DNA of 64,000 bases from Acidimicrobiia bacterium (GTDB lineage Bacteria > Actinomycetota > Acidimicrobiia > Acidimicrobiales > AC-14): assembly GCA_023264995.1 (NCBI GenBank), contig JAHFUR010000006.1, forward strand, positions 1 through 64,000, read 5' to 3'. The notes under the pieces were generated by a model. The model searched no databases. It had not been told where the DNA came from and saw only the letters and a program-made list of their open reading frames with translations. Position 1 is the first letter of the stretch, and every line of letters starts with the position of its first letter. A program made the translations under genes and the position numbers. Below, one piece after another: positions 1-10,453 of the stretch.

Positions 1-759
1 CCGACGACCACCACGACATCCTCGACCACCACCTCGACCACACTGCCGCCGACCACGCTTCCTCCGACCACCCTGCCGCCGACGACGACCACCTCGTCCA
101 CGACGACCACCGTGCCGCCGACCACGACCACCACCGCGCCGACGACCACGACCTCCACGTCCACCACCTCGACCTCGGCACCCACGACGACGACGTCACC
201 CACCACGACCACCTCGACCACGGCACCGCCGACCACGACGACGGCCCCGACAACGACGACGACGACCACGACGGTCCCGCCCACAACGACAACGTCCACG
301 GTCCCGCCCACGACCACGACGTCCACGTCGACCTCGACCTCGACCTCGACCTCCAGCACGGTCCCGCCGACGACCACCACCACGTTCCCTCCCGACGACA
401 CCGAGCCGCCGCCCACGGTCGAGCCACCGCCGGTGACCACCACCTCGACCTCGACCTCCACGACGGCACCGTCCACCACCGTCCCGCCGGCGACGACCAC
501 GGCCGTCCCGCCGCCCACCACGGTCCCGCCGACCACCGCGCCGGCGCCGACCACGACGACCATCCCGGTCACCCCACCGGTGGGCACGACCGTGCCGGGC
601 CCGACCACGGCCACCACCACCGCACCCGCCGACACTTCGGCGCCGGCTACCTCGGTCGCCGGCCCGCCGCCGACGACGGCCGCACCGGCCACCTCGGCGC
701 CTCCGACCTCGGCCCCGACCACGGTCCCGTCGACAACGGTGCCCGCCCCGCCGGCCACG
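1..759 (+). repeat. Low-complexity Thr/Pro-coding tract
   Basis: Imperfect tandem ACC/ACG/CCG codons encode blocks such as PPTTTT and STSTST, with interspersed VPP and APP. The units are irregular in length and stay in one reading frame, so this is a coding repeat and not a CRISPR array or a structural satellite. Such tracts typically form rigid, glycosylated surface stalks, and they are prone to length variation and assembly collapse. Confidence 0.85.
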
Positions 760-2019
760 GTCGACGCCCGCAACCCCAAGGGAGACCGGTCCGGGCCACC
801 GGGCGTCGGCCTCGACGTGTCGGGCACGGGGTACCTCGGGTGCCGCAACGTCTACGTGTTCTTCGACGGCACGCGGGTCGGTACCCTCCAGCCCGATGCC
901 AGCGGTGCCATCACCGGCGGCGGCCTGTCAGTCCCGGGCGACAGTGCACCGGGCCAGCACGTCGTCACCACGTCGTGCGCGCCGTCGGGCGACGCCGTAC
1001 GGGCCACGGCAAGCTTCCTCGTGACCGACGCGGCCGTGCACCGGAGCGCGTTCGTGACCGCCCTCCCCGAGCCCGACCAGATCTCCTTCAACGCCCGGGC
1101 TCTGGCCACCAGCGCCATCGCTGCCGTCGCGTTCATCCTGCTGTTCGCCTTCCCCTACGAGCTGTTCAACTCGACGGTGGAGGAGAACTACGACGAGATC
1201 CGCCACTGGTTCCGGCTCCCGGCCCGCGCCGTGGCGGCGACTGCCCATGGCCGGCGCCGCACGGTCGGCTTCTTCGTGCTCAACCTCCTCGCGGCCATCG
1301 CATGCGGGTTCCTGAGCCCCGACTTCGGGTGGAACCGCAACAGCGGTGTCCTCCTCGTCGGCATGTTCGCCGCGCTGCTCGTGATGTCGGTGGTGTTCAG
1401 CCTGCCGGCCAGCATCGCCATCTACCGGCGTTTCGGAGAGCGGGGCACGCTCAACTTCCTGCCCGGGAGCCTGCTGGTGTCGATCGTCATGGTCGTCATC
1501 TCCCGGGCGCTCGATTTCCGGCCCGGGTACTTCTACGGGGCGATGGCCGGCCTGGCCTTCACCAGCGCGCTCTCGGAGGACTCGGTCGGCCGGGTGACCG
1601 CGGCCAACTGGGCGTTCAGCCTGATCGTCAGCATCGGGGCCTTCCTGGCCCGGGCGCCAGTGGCCGACGCTGCGGCCCAGCCCGGGGCGAGCGTCTGGTG
1701 GATCGGCCTCGAGGCCTGTCTCGTGCTGATCTTCCTCTGGGGCATCGAGAGCCTGGCCGTCGCCATGCTGCCCATGCGGTTCCTCGACGGCAAGAAGGTC
1801 ATCACGTGGAACCGGGTGGCGTGGTCGGTGCTCTTCTTCCTTGGCGTCTTCGCCACCGTCCACGTGCTGTTCTCGCCGAACAGCGGGTACGTCGGCCAGA
1901 CGGCCGCCGGCGTGCGCATCGCCGTCGCCGTCCTGTTCCTGGTCTTCGGGGCCATCTCGGTCGGCCTGTGGGCGTACTTCCGGTACCGTCCGCAACGATG
2001 GGCGCCGCCGCCGGCCTGA
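1..2019 (+). CDS. Thr/Pro-rich stalk plus polytopic membrane protein (5' end outside window)
   Basis: The reading frame is open from base 1, so the N-terminus lies upstream; the GTG at 112 is only an internal Val. Codons 1-250 are low-complexity Thr/Pro/Ser. Codons about 257-343 form a small beta-rich, IPT-like module with two Cys. From about codon 365 there are around eight hydrophobic segments, the first followed by FPYELFNSTVEENYDEI, and the protein ends in a short basic tail. I infer an extracytoplasmic O-glycosylatable stalk and sensor-like domain anchored by a multispan region. The FNxTxEENYDEI segment resembles actinobacterial proteins annotated as FGLLP-motif membrane proteins, from memory, but I do not see an FGLLP motif. 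Function unknown. Confidence 0.8.
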   Translation, partial: PTTTTTSSTTTSTTLPPTTLPPTTLPPTTTTSSTTTTVPPTTTTTAPTTTTSTSTTSTSAPTTTTSPTTTTSTTAPPTTTTAPTTTTTTTTVPPTTTTSTVPPTTTTSTSTSTSTSTSSTVPPTTTTTFPPDDTEPPPTVEPPPVTTTSTSTSTTAPSTTVPPATTTAVPPPTTVPPTTAPAPTTTTIPVTPPVGTTVPGPTTATTTAPADTSAPATSVAGPPPTTAAPATSAPPTSAPTTVPSTTVPAPPATVDARNPKGDRSGPPGVGLDVSGTGYLGCRNVYVFFDGTRVGTLQPDASGAITGGGLSVPGDSAPGQHVVTTSCAPSGDAVRATASFLVTDAAVHRSAFVTALPEPDQISFNARALATSAIAAVAFILLFAFPYELFNSTVEENYDEIRHWFRLPARAVAATAHGRRRTVGFFVLNLLAAIACGFLSPDFGWNRNSGVLLVGMFAALLVMSVVFSLPASIAIYRRFGERGTLNFLPGSLLVSIVMVVISRALDFRPGYFYGAMAGLAFTSALSEDSVGRVTAANWAFSLIVSIGAFLARAPVADAAAQPGASVWWIGLEACLVLIFLWGIESLAVAMLPMRFLDGKKVITWNRVAWSVLFFLGVFATVHVLFSPNSGYVGQTAAGVRIAVAVLFLVFGAISVGLWAYFRYRPQRWAPPPA

Positions 2020-2247
2020 CAGCCGCTGCGGTGGTGAAAACCCCACTTCCAGAAGAGGCCGGCCAGCACCCTTTCGACGCGGTGCCCCGCCGGTGTCAAC
2101 TATCCCTGGTTGCGGCGGCGACCACGACGTTGCAGGGCGACGGGAGGTGGGGCGGCGGCCTCCTTACCGGCGGACCCGGCGCCCTGCAACGTCGATCACC
2201 GTCGCCGGCCCCGGCGCTCGGGGGATGGACCTAACCTCGCGCCCATC

Positions 2248-2655
2248 GTGGCCCCCGTCCAGCAGCCGCCGAGCCGGGCCCGCATGCTCGGGCGGAGCCT
2301 GCTGAAGCGGTGCCCGCGCTGCGGGCACGGCGGCCTGTTCACCCGCTGGTTCCAGATGGCCGAGAGGTGCCCGGGGTGCGGGCACGTCTTCGAGCGGGAG
2401 GAGGGGTTTTTCCTCGGCGCCTACGTGATCAACCTGGCCATCGCCCAAGGGCTGGTGATCCTCCTGGCCATCGTGCCGCTCATCGTGCGACTGGCCAGCA
2501 ACCCCGACGCCGCCATCTACCCGTTCGTGGTCGGCGGGTTGGTGGGGGCGGTGGTCGGGCCGGTGCTCCTGTACCCGTGGTCAAAGACCATCTGGACCGC
2601 GTTCGACCTGATGCTGCGGCCGGCGTCGGCCCCGGAGCCCACCGACCGGACCTGA
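2248..2655 (+). CDS. DUF983 family zinc-ribbon membrane protein
   Basis: This 135-aa protein begins at a GTG that lies 10 nt after a TAACCT box (2232-2237). The ATG at 2284 is an alternative start, and the open frame further upstream has non-coding character. Cys22/Cys25 (CPRCG) and Cys41/Cys44 (CPGCG) form a zinc ribbon, followed by the acidic REEGFF stretch and two hydrophobic helices, which is the DUF983 layout. The family is membrane-bound and of unknown biochemical role. It is followed by an inverted repeat at its stop codon and faces a convergent small gene. Confidence 0.82.
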   Translation: MAPVQQPPSRARMLGRSLLKRCPRCGHGGLFTRWFQMAERCPGCGHVFEREEGFFLGAYVINLAIAQGLVILLAIVPLIVRLASNPDAAIYPFVVGGLVGAVVGPVLLYPWSKTIWTAFDLMLRPASAPEPTDRT

Positions 2656-2732
2656 CCGGGAGGGCCGAGATTTTGCCCTTCAGTCCCGGCATGAATGGCC
2701 GACAGTATGGGTGTGGGCGCCGCCCTCCCGGT
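2655..2732. terminator. Long-loop inverted repeat between convergent genes
   Basis: Arms ACCGGGAGGGC (2655-2665) and GCCCTCCCGGT (2722-2732) are perfectly complementary over 11 bp and enclose 56 nt. The left arm touches the DUF983 stop codon. It could end transcription from either side, although the loop is long for a terminator. The enclosed DNA is less GC-rich than its surroundings. Confidence 0.4.
2679..2705 (+). promoter_or_regulatory. Possible sigma-28 (FliA/WhiG)-like promoter
   Basis: TTCAGTCC (2679-2686), an 11-nt spacer and GCCGACAG (2698-2705) fit the FliA/WhiG layout of TAAAGTTT-N11-GCCGATAA, with six of eight matches in the -10 element and a weaker -35. No + strand gene starts directly downstream. 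A transcript would run antisense through the 67-aa gene and then into lon, about 320 nt away. Motif resemblance only. Confidence 0.35.
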
Positions 2733-2770
2733 TCCGCCGGCTGGGAGTGGTGGCGCCCCGTCGTGGCTCG

Positions 2771-2974
2771 CTACCGCCGGTGCTTCTTGCCGTTGGCCTT
2801 GAGGTAATGGCCGTCGACCATGTTCAGCTCGACCCCGTTGTCGAAGCGGACCCGGTAGCGGATCCACGTCAGGCCGGCGACCATCACGATCACACCCCCG
2901 GTGCCTTCGGGCACCCCCGGCCGGTCCTCGGCCGCCACCACCCTGTCCTTGCGCGCGAACTCGGTGTCGGCCAT
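2771..2974 (-). CDS. Small KOW/SH3-like protein, 67 aa
   Basis: ATG at 2974 follows a TACGGT box by 7 nt on the minus strand, implying a leaderless mRNA; the longer frame upstream would run into lon. The protein has a basic N-terminus, then a GTGG-V-V segment and WIRYRVRFDNGVEL, followed by a Lys/Arg-rich C-terminus. This is reminiscent of a small beta-barrel (KOW/SH3-like) fold. It is divergent from lon with only 55 bp between starts, so the two probably share a regulatory region. I do not recognise a named family. Confidence 0.65.
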   Translation of the reverse strand: MADTEFARKDRVVAAEDRPGVPEGTGGVIVMVAGLTWIRYRVRFDNGVELNMVDGHYLKANGKKHRR

Positions 2975-3029
2975 GACGCTGACCGTAGCTGGGAACAGGC
3001 GGCGGGTGCCCGCTGTTCTAGGTCTCACT

Positions 3030-5387
<2,358 letters not shown>

Positions 5388-5397
5388 CCACGCATTT

Positions 5398-5435
5398 GGC
5401 TGCAGCTACGGGTCTCTAGGCACGTAGCTGCAGCC
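5398..5435. terminator. 13-bp perfect hairpin after lon (repeat family A, copy 1)
   Basis: GGCTGCAGCTACG (5398-5410) is perfectly complementary to CGTAGCTGCAGCC (5423-5435) around a 12-nt loop. It lies between the convergent lon and HxlR genes, so it can serve as a bidirectional terminator; there is no T-tract. Its sequence, loop included, is clearly related to the hairpin at 37089-37140. Confidence 0.7.
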
Positions 5436-5448
5436 TGATCGATCGGGG

Positions 5449-5880
5449 CTACAGGAACCGCACGTCGTCCTCGGCGGTGGTGGTGTCGCCCTCGACCTGG
5501 TTGCAGGTCGGGCAGTACCAGCGCGCTTCCAGCGGGGTGCCGCAAGGGGTGTGGCGGAGGGGCTCGACCGAGTCGGGCGACTGGCCGGCGCCCCACTGGG
5601 CCAGGAGGCGGAGGGCGCCGGCCAACTCGGCGCCGGCGGCGGTGAGGTCGTAGACGAAGCGGGGCGGGCGCTCCGAGTAGGGGGAGGCGACGACCACACC
5701 GTGCTGTTCGAGGGTGCGCAGGCGCTGGCTGAGGACGTTGGGAGCGATACCGGCCACGTCGGCCTGCAGGTCGTTGAACCGGCGGGGCCCGTCGAGCAGG
5801 GCAGAGACGATGAGCAGGGCCCACCGGTCGCCGACGCGGGCCACCGCTTCCTCGAGCGGGGATCCCTCGGTGCCGGCCAT
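5449..5880 (-). CDS. HxlR-family winged-helix regulator with C-terminal zinc ribbon
   Basis: The 143-aa protein carries the HxlR winged helix: DRWALLIVSALLDG (about 18-31), the recognition region NVLSQRLRTLEQHGVV and a beta wing to about residue 75. Residues 110-130 contain HTPCG...YCPTCN, a probable zinc ribbon found in some HxlR members. Start ATG 5880 is chosen because the domain begins just after it and a GGAG lies upstream. It is divergent from a two-protease operon across 84 bp that contains a palindrome, so it probably controls itself and the proteases. The ligand is unknown. Confidence 0.87.
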   Translation of the reverse strand: MAGTEGSPLEEAVARVGDRWALLIVSALLDGPRRFNDLQADVAGIAPNVLSQRLRTLEQHGVVVASPYSERPPRFVYDLTAAGAELAGALRLLAQWGAGQSPDSVEPLRHTPCGTPLEARWYCPTCNQVEGDTTTAEDDVRFL

Positions 5881-5926
5881 GGCGGGAATTCTCCCACTCG
5901 GTTGGCATAGTGGGTTGCAGCTAGTA

Positions 5927-5943
5927 ACTTGCAATTTACAAGT
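5927..5943. promoter_or_regulatory. Probable HxlR operator
   Basis: ACTTG (5927-5931) and CAAGT (5939-5943) form an inverted repeat with a 7-nt AT-rich centre, in a locally AT-rich patch of very GC-rich DNA between the divergent HxlR and protease genes. A related TTGCA lies just upstream. HxlR regulators commonly bind such palindromes in the shared intergenic region. The site overlaps the likely -10/-35 region of the protease gene. Confidence 0.5.
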
Positions 5944-5964
5944 CACTGTTCGAGGAGGACGCAA

Positions 5965-6879
5965 ATGGGTGTGCTGGAAGAGCTGGAGAGCGCCACGGTG
6001 GCCATCGCCGAGCGGGTCGGCCCCGCCGTCGTCGGCCTCGGGGCCGGATGGGGGCTGGGGTCAGGCGTGGTCGTGGCCGACGGCGTCGTGCTGACCAACG
6101 CCCACAACGTGTCCGACCCCGGGGTCACGCTGATCTTCGCCGACGGGCGCACGGTCGAGGGCCAGGTCTCGGGCCACGACATCGACGGTGACCTGGCCAC
6201 CATCGCCGTCGACACCGCCGGCGTGACGCCGGTGGAGTGGGCCGACGGGCCGACCCGCCTGGGCGCCGCCGTGTTCGCCGTCGCCAACCCCGGCGGGCGG
6301 GGCCTGCGGGTCACCCTCGGCTCGGTGGCTGCCGTGGGCCGCACCTTCCGCGGCCCCCGGGGCCGGCGGGTCACGGGCACCATCGAGCACACCGCCCCCA
6401 TGGTCAAGGGCTCCTCGGGCGGCCCGCTGCTCGACTCGGCCGGCAAGCTGGTCGGCCTCAACACCAACCGCCTGGGCGAGGGCTTCTACGCCGCCCTCCC
6501 GGCCGACGAGGACCTGCGCCGGCGGGTCGACGCCCTGAGCCGGGGCGAGTCGCCCGTACGCCCGCACCTGGGCGTGGGCCTGGTGCCGGGCCGGGCCGCC
6601 CGCCACATCCGCCGGGCCGCCGGCCTGCCCGACCGCGACGGCATCCTGATCCAGGAGGTCGAGGACGCCAGCCCGGCCGCCAACGCCGGCCTGCGCCGGG
6701 GCGACCTCATCGTCGCCGCCGGCGGTGCCCCCGTCACGTCCATCGACGACCTCTACCAGGCGGTCGACGGCCTGGGCGCCGGCGCGGCGCTGGCCCTCAC
6801 CGTGGTCCGGGGCGCCGACGAGCTGGCCGTCAGCGTCACCTTCGCCGGCGGCGGGGCACGCGAGGAAGGTTCGGCCTGA
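5965..6879 (+). CDS. HtrA-like trypsin-fold protease with PDZ domain (1)
   Basis: This 304-aa serine protease has His47 (TNAHNV), Asp76 (DGDLA) and Ser151 (GSSGGPLL), followed by a PDZ domain from about residue 200 to 295. ATG 5965 has a strong GAGGAGG 6 nt upstream. There is no signal peptide or membrane anchor, unlike DegP/HtrA, so it appears cytosolic or is exported by an unseen route. It is followed 7 nt later by a second protease of the same architecture and is divergent from the HxlR gene. PDZ-mediated substrate recognition is a family property; the substrate is not visible. Confidence 0.9.
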   Translation: MGVLEELESATVAIAERVGPAVVGLGAGWGLGSGVVVADGVVLTNAHNVSDPGVTLIFADGRTVEGQVSGHDIDGDLATIAVDTAGVTPVEWADGPTRLGAAVFAVANPGGRGLRVTLGSVAAVGRTFRGPRGRRVTGTIEHTAPMVKGSSGGPLLDSAGKLVGLNTNRLGEGFYAALPADEDLRRRVDALSRGESPVRPHLGVGLVPGRAARHIRRAAGLPDRDGILIQEVEDASPAANAGLRRGDLIVAAGGAPVTSIDDLYQAVDGLGAGAALALTVVRGADELAVSVTFAGGGAREEGSA

Positions 6880-6886
6880 CCCCGTG

Positions 6887-7852
6887 ATGGTCGACGACGA
6901 GGTCGACGTCCTCGACGCCTATTCGAGGGTGGTCATGGCGGTGGCCGACCGGCTCATCCCGTCGGTCGCCAGCCTGCGGGTAATGGTGAAGGTGATGGGT
7001 GGCCGCCAGCCCCAGGGGTCGGGGTCGGCGGTGGCCATCACCGCCGACGGGTTCCTGCTCACGTCGGCCCACGTCGTCGAGCGCTCCGCCGGCGGGGTGG
7101 CCACCTTCGCCGACGGCGCCGAGGCCGAGTTCGACGTGGTGGGTGCCGACCCCCTGTCGGACCTGGCCGTCATCCGCACCACCGCCGGCGCCCAGCTCAC
7201 CACCGCCACCCTGGGCGACGCCGACCGGCTGCGGGTCGGCCAGCTCGTGGTCGCCATCGGCAACCCGCTGGGCTTCGCCGGCTCGGTGAGCGCCGGCGTG
7301 GTCAGTGCCCTGGGCCGGTCGTTCGCGGCCGCGGCCAGCCGCCACGGGCGCATGGTGGAGAACGTCATCCAGACCGACGCCGCCCTGCACCCCGGCAACT
7401 CGGGCGGGGCGCTGGCCAACGGCGCCGGCGAGGTGGTGGGGATCAACACCGCCGTGGTCGGCCCCGGCGTCGGCCAGGGGCTTGGCCTGGCCGTGCCCAT
7501 CAACGCCACCACCCGGGGCATCATCTCGGCCCTCATGACCGAGGGCCGGGTCCACCGGGCCTACCTGGGCATCGCCGGCGGCTCGCGCCCCCTGCCGCCC
7601 AAGGCGGCCGCCGCCACCGGCCGCGAGCGGGGCATCGAGATCCTCACCGTCGTCGCCGGCAGCCCGGCGGCCGTCGCCGGCCTGCGGCCCGAGGATCTGC
7701 TGCTCGGTGTCGACGGGCAGCCCGTCGCCAACGTCGGCGACCTCCAGCGCCTCATGACCGGCGACCGCATCGGCCGCACCGTCGGCGTCGACGTCTTCCG
7801 CCGGGGCAAGGTCCAGTCGGTGCCGGTCGTACCGACCGAGCTGCCGGACTAA
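6887..7852 (+). CDS. HtrA-like trypsin-fold protease with PDZ domain (2)
   Basis: A 321-aa paralogue of the preceding gene, 7 nt downstream and surely cotranscribed. Triad: His62 (TSAHVVE), Asp92 (DPLSDLAVI) and Ser172 (PGNSGGAL); PDZ domain about 220-315. This one matches classical DegP/HtrA motifs more closely (IGNPLG, IQTDAALHPGNSGG) than the first copy. It also lacks a signal peptide or N-terminal helix. ATG 6887 is chosen; the GTG at 6884 directly precedes it in frame. A strong hairpin ends the operon. Confidence 0.9.
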   Translation: MVDDEVDVLDAYSRVVMAVADRLIPSVASLRVMVKVMGGRQPQGSGSAVAITADGFLLTSAHVVERSAGGVATFADGAEAEFDVVGADPLSDLAVIRTTAGAQLTTATLGDADRLRVGQLVVAIGNPLGFAGSVSAGVVSALGRSFAAAASRHGRMVENVIQTDAALHPGNSGGALANGAGEVVGINTAVVGPGVGQGLGLAVPINATTRGIISALMTEGRVHRAYLGIAGGSRPLPPKAAAATGRERGIEILTVVAGSPAAVAGLRPEDLLLGVDGQPVANVGDLQRLMTGDRIGRTVGVDVFRRGKVQSVPVVPTELPD

Positions 7853-7859
7853 CCCGTCA

Positions 7860-7905
7860 CGTTTGGTCAATCGGTGGCGGCATAGCACCACCGATTGACC
7901 AAACG
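7860..7905. terminator. 18-bp perfect hairpin between convergent genes
   Basis: CGTTTGGTCAATCGGTGG (7860-7877) pairs perfectly with 7888-7905 around a 10-nt loop. It sits between the protease operon and the convergent Asp-box gene, whose stop is at 7907. The stem is less GC-rich than its surroundings, and no T-tract is present. Probably a bidirectional terminator. Confidence 0.75.
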
Positions 7906-7906
7906 G

Positions 7907-8767
7907 TCAGGTGAAGGCCATGCAGACCACCGGTGGGCCGGCGGCGACGGTGGCCCACGACCCGCCGGCGTCGGCTGACAGGTAGACCCGGCCCGCGAAG
8001 GTACCGAGGGCGGCCAGGTCGCCGTCGGCGACGAGGCAGAACGTGTCGACATTGCCGGGGAACGTGCCCGGGAGGCCGATGGCCGTGCGGCGGAACGGGC
8101 CGCCGCCGTGGAGGGGCCGGCGGTAGACGGCCGCCCGGTGGCCCTCGGGGCCGGTGGACACCGAGAGGAGCACGGTGTCGCCGGCGACGGCAACGGCCCG
8201 GGCGTAGGTGGCGGCCAGGCCGTCGGCCACGACCGACCAGGTGTCGCCGGCGTCGGTGCTGACGGCCAACCCGCGGGCGCAGGCGGCCACGACGGTGCCG
8301 TCGGGGGCGACGACCACCTGGTGGACGTCGAGCTCGAGGTCGAGCGTGGGCGCCCAGGTCGCGCCACCGTCGAGTGAGCGCAGGACGCCGCCGACGTGGA
8401 CGTTGGCGTAGAGGGTGCCGTCGGGCGCCGCGGCCAGCGAGCGGACATCGGCCGGGGCGCCCCACGGCGTGTACCAGGCGTCGCGGCCGGGCGCGGCGTC
8501 GAAGGAGGCGACACGGTTGCCGGCGGGTACGTGCACCAGGTGGCCCTCGACGGTACCGACCAGGGCGCCGCCGTCGACGGGCAGCACGCAGGTGCCGGCG
8601 TGCGGGCCGATGGCCTCGGCGACGAACCGCCCGTCGTGCCACACGCTGCGGCCTTCGACCACCGCCCACCCGCCGGCCACGGCGGTAACCCCCCGTCCGG
8701 CCAGCTCGGTGTGGCCGTCGTCGACGCGGTGCAGGCCGGCGGCGGTGCCGACGAGCAGGCTGCTCAC
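7907..8767 (-). CDS. Asp-box (BNR/sortilin-like) beta-propeller protein
   Basis: 286 aa with no signal peptide. At least three Asp-box motifs are visible (RSLDGGATW, STDAGDTW, SADAGGSW), spaced as in beta-propellers of the sialidase/sortilin/YCF48 type. The GTG start overlaps the TGA of the upstream pirin gene (GTGA), so it is translationally coupled. Many propellers of this kind are binding rather than enzymatic modules, and no sialidase catalytic residues are evident. The role is inferred only as a partner of the pirin protein. Confidence 0.75.
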   Translation of the reverse strand: MSSLLVGTAAGLHRVDDGHTELAGRGVTAVAGGWAVVEGRSVWHDGRFVAEAIGPHAGTCVLPVDGGALVGTVEGHLVHVPAGNRVASFDAAPGRDAWYTPWGAPADVRSLAAAPDGTLYANVHVGGVLRSLDGGATWAPTLDLELDVHQVVVAPDGTVVAACARGLAVSTDAGDTWSVVADGLAATYARAVAVAGDTVLLSVSTGPEGHRAAVYRRPLHGGGPFRRTAIGLPGTFPGNVDTFCLVADGDLAALGTFAGRVYLSADAGGSWATVAAGPPVVCMAFT

Positions 8768-9486
8768 CGACCGAGCTCCCAGATCAGGACCTCGGCGCCC
8801 GTGGTGGCGTCGGCCACCAGCGCCGGCGCCCCGGCCCCGGTGAGGCGGACGGCGTCGCCGGCCTCCAGCCGGCCGGCGCCGGCGAGGGTGAGCGCGCCCC
8901 GGGCCACGAACAGGTGGGCCATGCGGGCGTCGGGCACGGCCACCGTCTCGCCCGGCAGCAGGCGGCCGCCCCAGAGGACGGCGTCGCGCTGGCGGATCGA
9001 GATGGCCGCATCATGGCCTCGGCCGGAGGCGATGGGCACCAGCCCGCCGGCCCCCAGCTCACCGTTGATGTCGAGCTGCTCGTAGCCCGGGTCGACCCGC
9101 TCGGTGTCGGGGATGACCCACATCTGCACGAAGTGCACGTCGGCGTCGCCCCGGGGGTTCATCTCGGAGTGCCAGATGCCCCGGCCCGCGCTCATCCGTT
9201 GGGCCAGGCCGGGGTACAGCAGGCCCTTGTGGCCGGTCGAGTCCTTGTGCTCGAGCTCGCCGGCGAGGACCCAGGTGACGATCTCCATGTCCTGGTGGGG
9301 GTGGGTGGAGAAGCCGGTGCCGGCCCGCACGGTGTCGTCGTTGTTGACCAGGAGCAGGCCGTGGCCGGTGTTGGCCGGGTCGTAGTGGCGGGAGAAGCTG
9401 AACGAGTGGTGCGACTCCAGCCACGGCAACTGAGTGTGGAAGCGGTCTGCGGCCCGCCGGATGTCGAGCGTCGGTGAACTGGCCAT
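8764..9486 (-). CDS. Pirin family protein
   Basis: At 240 aa this is a bicupin of the pirin/YhhW type. Metal ligands are visible as HPHQDMEIVTWVL (about 62-74) and GIWHSEMN (about 103-110), where two His, one further His and one Glu bind Fe. Pirins act as redox sensors, transcriptional cofactors or quercetinases, and sequence alone does not say which. The N-terminal FHTQLPWLESHHSFSF is the conserved family opening. It overlaps the downstream Asp-box gene by 4 nt and is divergent from the ABC operon with 25 bp between starts. Confidence 0.93.
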   Translation of the reverse strand: MASSPTLDIRRAADRFHTQLPWLESHHSFSFSRHYDPANTGHGLLLVNNDDTVRAGTGFSTHPHQDMEIVTWVLAGELEHKDSTGHKGLLYPGLAQRMSAGRGIWHSEMNPRGDADVHFVQMWVIPDTERVDPGYEQLDINGELGAGGLVPIASGRGHDAAISIRQRDAVLWGGRLLPGETVAVPDARMAHLFVARGALTLAGAGRLEAGDAVRLTGAGAPALVADATTGAEVLIWELGR

Positions 9487-9511
9487 TTCCCCCGGTAGGT
9501 TCGTGCGGGCT

Positions 9512-10453
9512 GTGATCGAGGTGGAAGCCCTCCGGAAATCCTACGGGAAGGTGCGCGCCCTCGAAGGCGTGGACCTCACCGTGCCCGAAGGGACCGTGCT
9601 GGGCCTGCTGGGGCCGAACGGGGCGGGCAAGACCACCATCGTGCGCATCCTGACCACCCTCCTCGAGCCCGACAGCGGCCGGGCCACGGTGGCCGGCCTC
9701 GACGTCGTGGATGACGCCCGCGCCCTGCGGGGCGTCATCGGGCTGGCCGGCCAGTTCGCCGCCGTCGACGAGACCCTGACCGGCCGCGAGAACCTGGTCC
9801 TGGTCGGGCGGCTCTACCACCTCGACCGGGCCGAGTCCCGGCGGCGGGCCGAGGAGGTGCTGGCCCGTTTCGACCTGCTCGACGCGGCCGACCGGCGGGT
9901 GGCCGGCTACTCGGGCGGCATGCGCCGGCGCCTCGACCTGGGCGCCAGCCTGGTGGGCCGGCCCCGGGTGCTGTTCCTCGACGAGCCGACCTCGGGCCTC
10001 GACCCCCGCAGCCGCATCGGGCTGTGGGAGCTCATCGGCCAGCTGGTCAAGGACGGCACGACCCTGCTGCTCACCACCCAGTACCTGGAGGAGGCCGACC
10101 GCCTGGCCGACTCGATCGCCGTCATCGACAACGGGCGGGTCATCGCCCAGGGGACGGCCGGCGAGCTCAAGGCCCGGGTGGGCGGCGAGCGCCTCGACGT
10201 GATGGTGGCGCCGGCGTCGGACGTGATGGCCGGGGCCGCCGCCCTGGCGCCGATGGCCGGCGGCGACCTGCACGTCGACCCGGCGGAGGGCCGCATCTCG
10301 CTGGCCCTGCCCGGCGGACCGCCGACCGTGGCCGAGGCCGTCCGCCGCCTCGACGCCGCCGGCGTGGCCATCGCCGACCTGTCGGTGCACCGACCGACCC
10401 TCGACGACGTGTTCCTGGCCCTCACCGGGCGGGTCTCCGAGGACGTGGGGTGA
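9512..10453 (+). CDS. DrrA-like ABC exporter ATP-binding protein
   Basis: The 313-aa ATPase has Walker A GPNGAGKTT (about 39-47), signature YSGGMRRRL (about 134-142), Walker B VLFLDEP and a C-terminal DUF4162-type extension, as in daunorubicin-resistance (DrrA) ATPases. Start GTG 9512 lies 10 nt after a TAGGTT box. The stop codon overlaps the permease GTG (GTGA). Together they form an ABC-2 exporter for an unknown small molecule, probably a lipid or drug. Confidence 0.93.
   Translation: MIEVEALRKSYGKVRALEGVDLTVPEGTVLGLLGPNGAGKTTIVRILTTLLEPDSGRATVAGLDVVDDARALRGVIGLAGQFAAVDETLTGRENLVLVGRLYHLDRAESRRRAEEVLARFDLLDAADRRVAGYSGGMRRRLDLGASLVGRPRVLFLDEPTSGLDPRSRIGLWELIGQLVKDGTTLLLTTQYLEEADRLADSIAVIDNGRVIAQGTAGELKARVGGERLDVMVAPASDVMAGAAALAPMAGGDLHVDPAEGRISLALPGGPPTVAEAVRRLDAAGVAIADLSVHRPTLDDVFLALTGRVSEDVG

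Noticed and set aside
1-760. CRISPR-like or satellite array
   Set aside because: Units are irregular, have no spacers and keep one reading frame encoding Thr/Pro.
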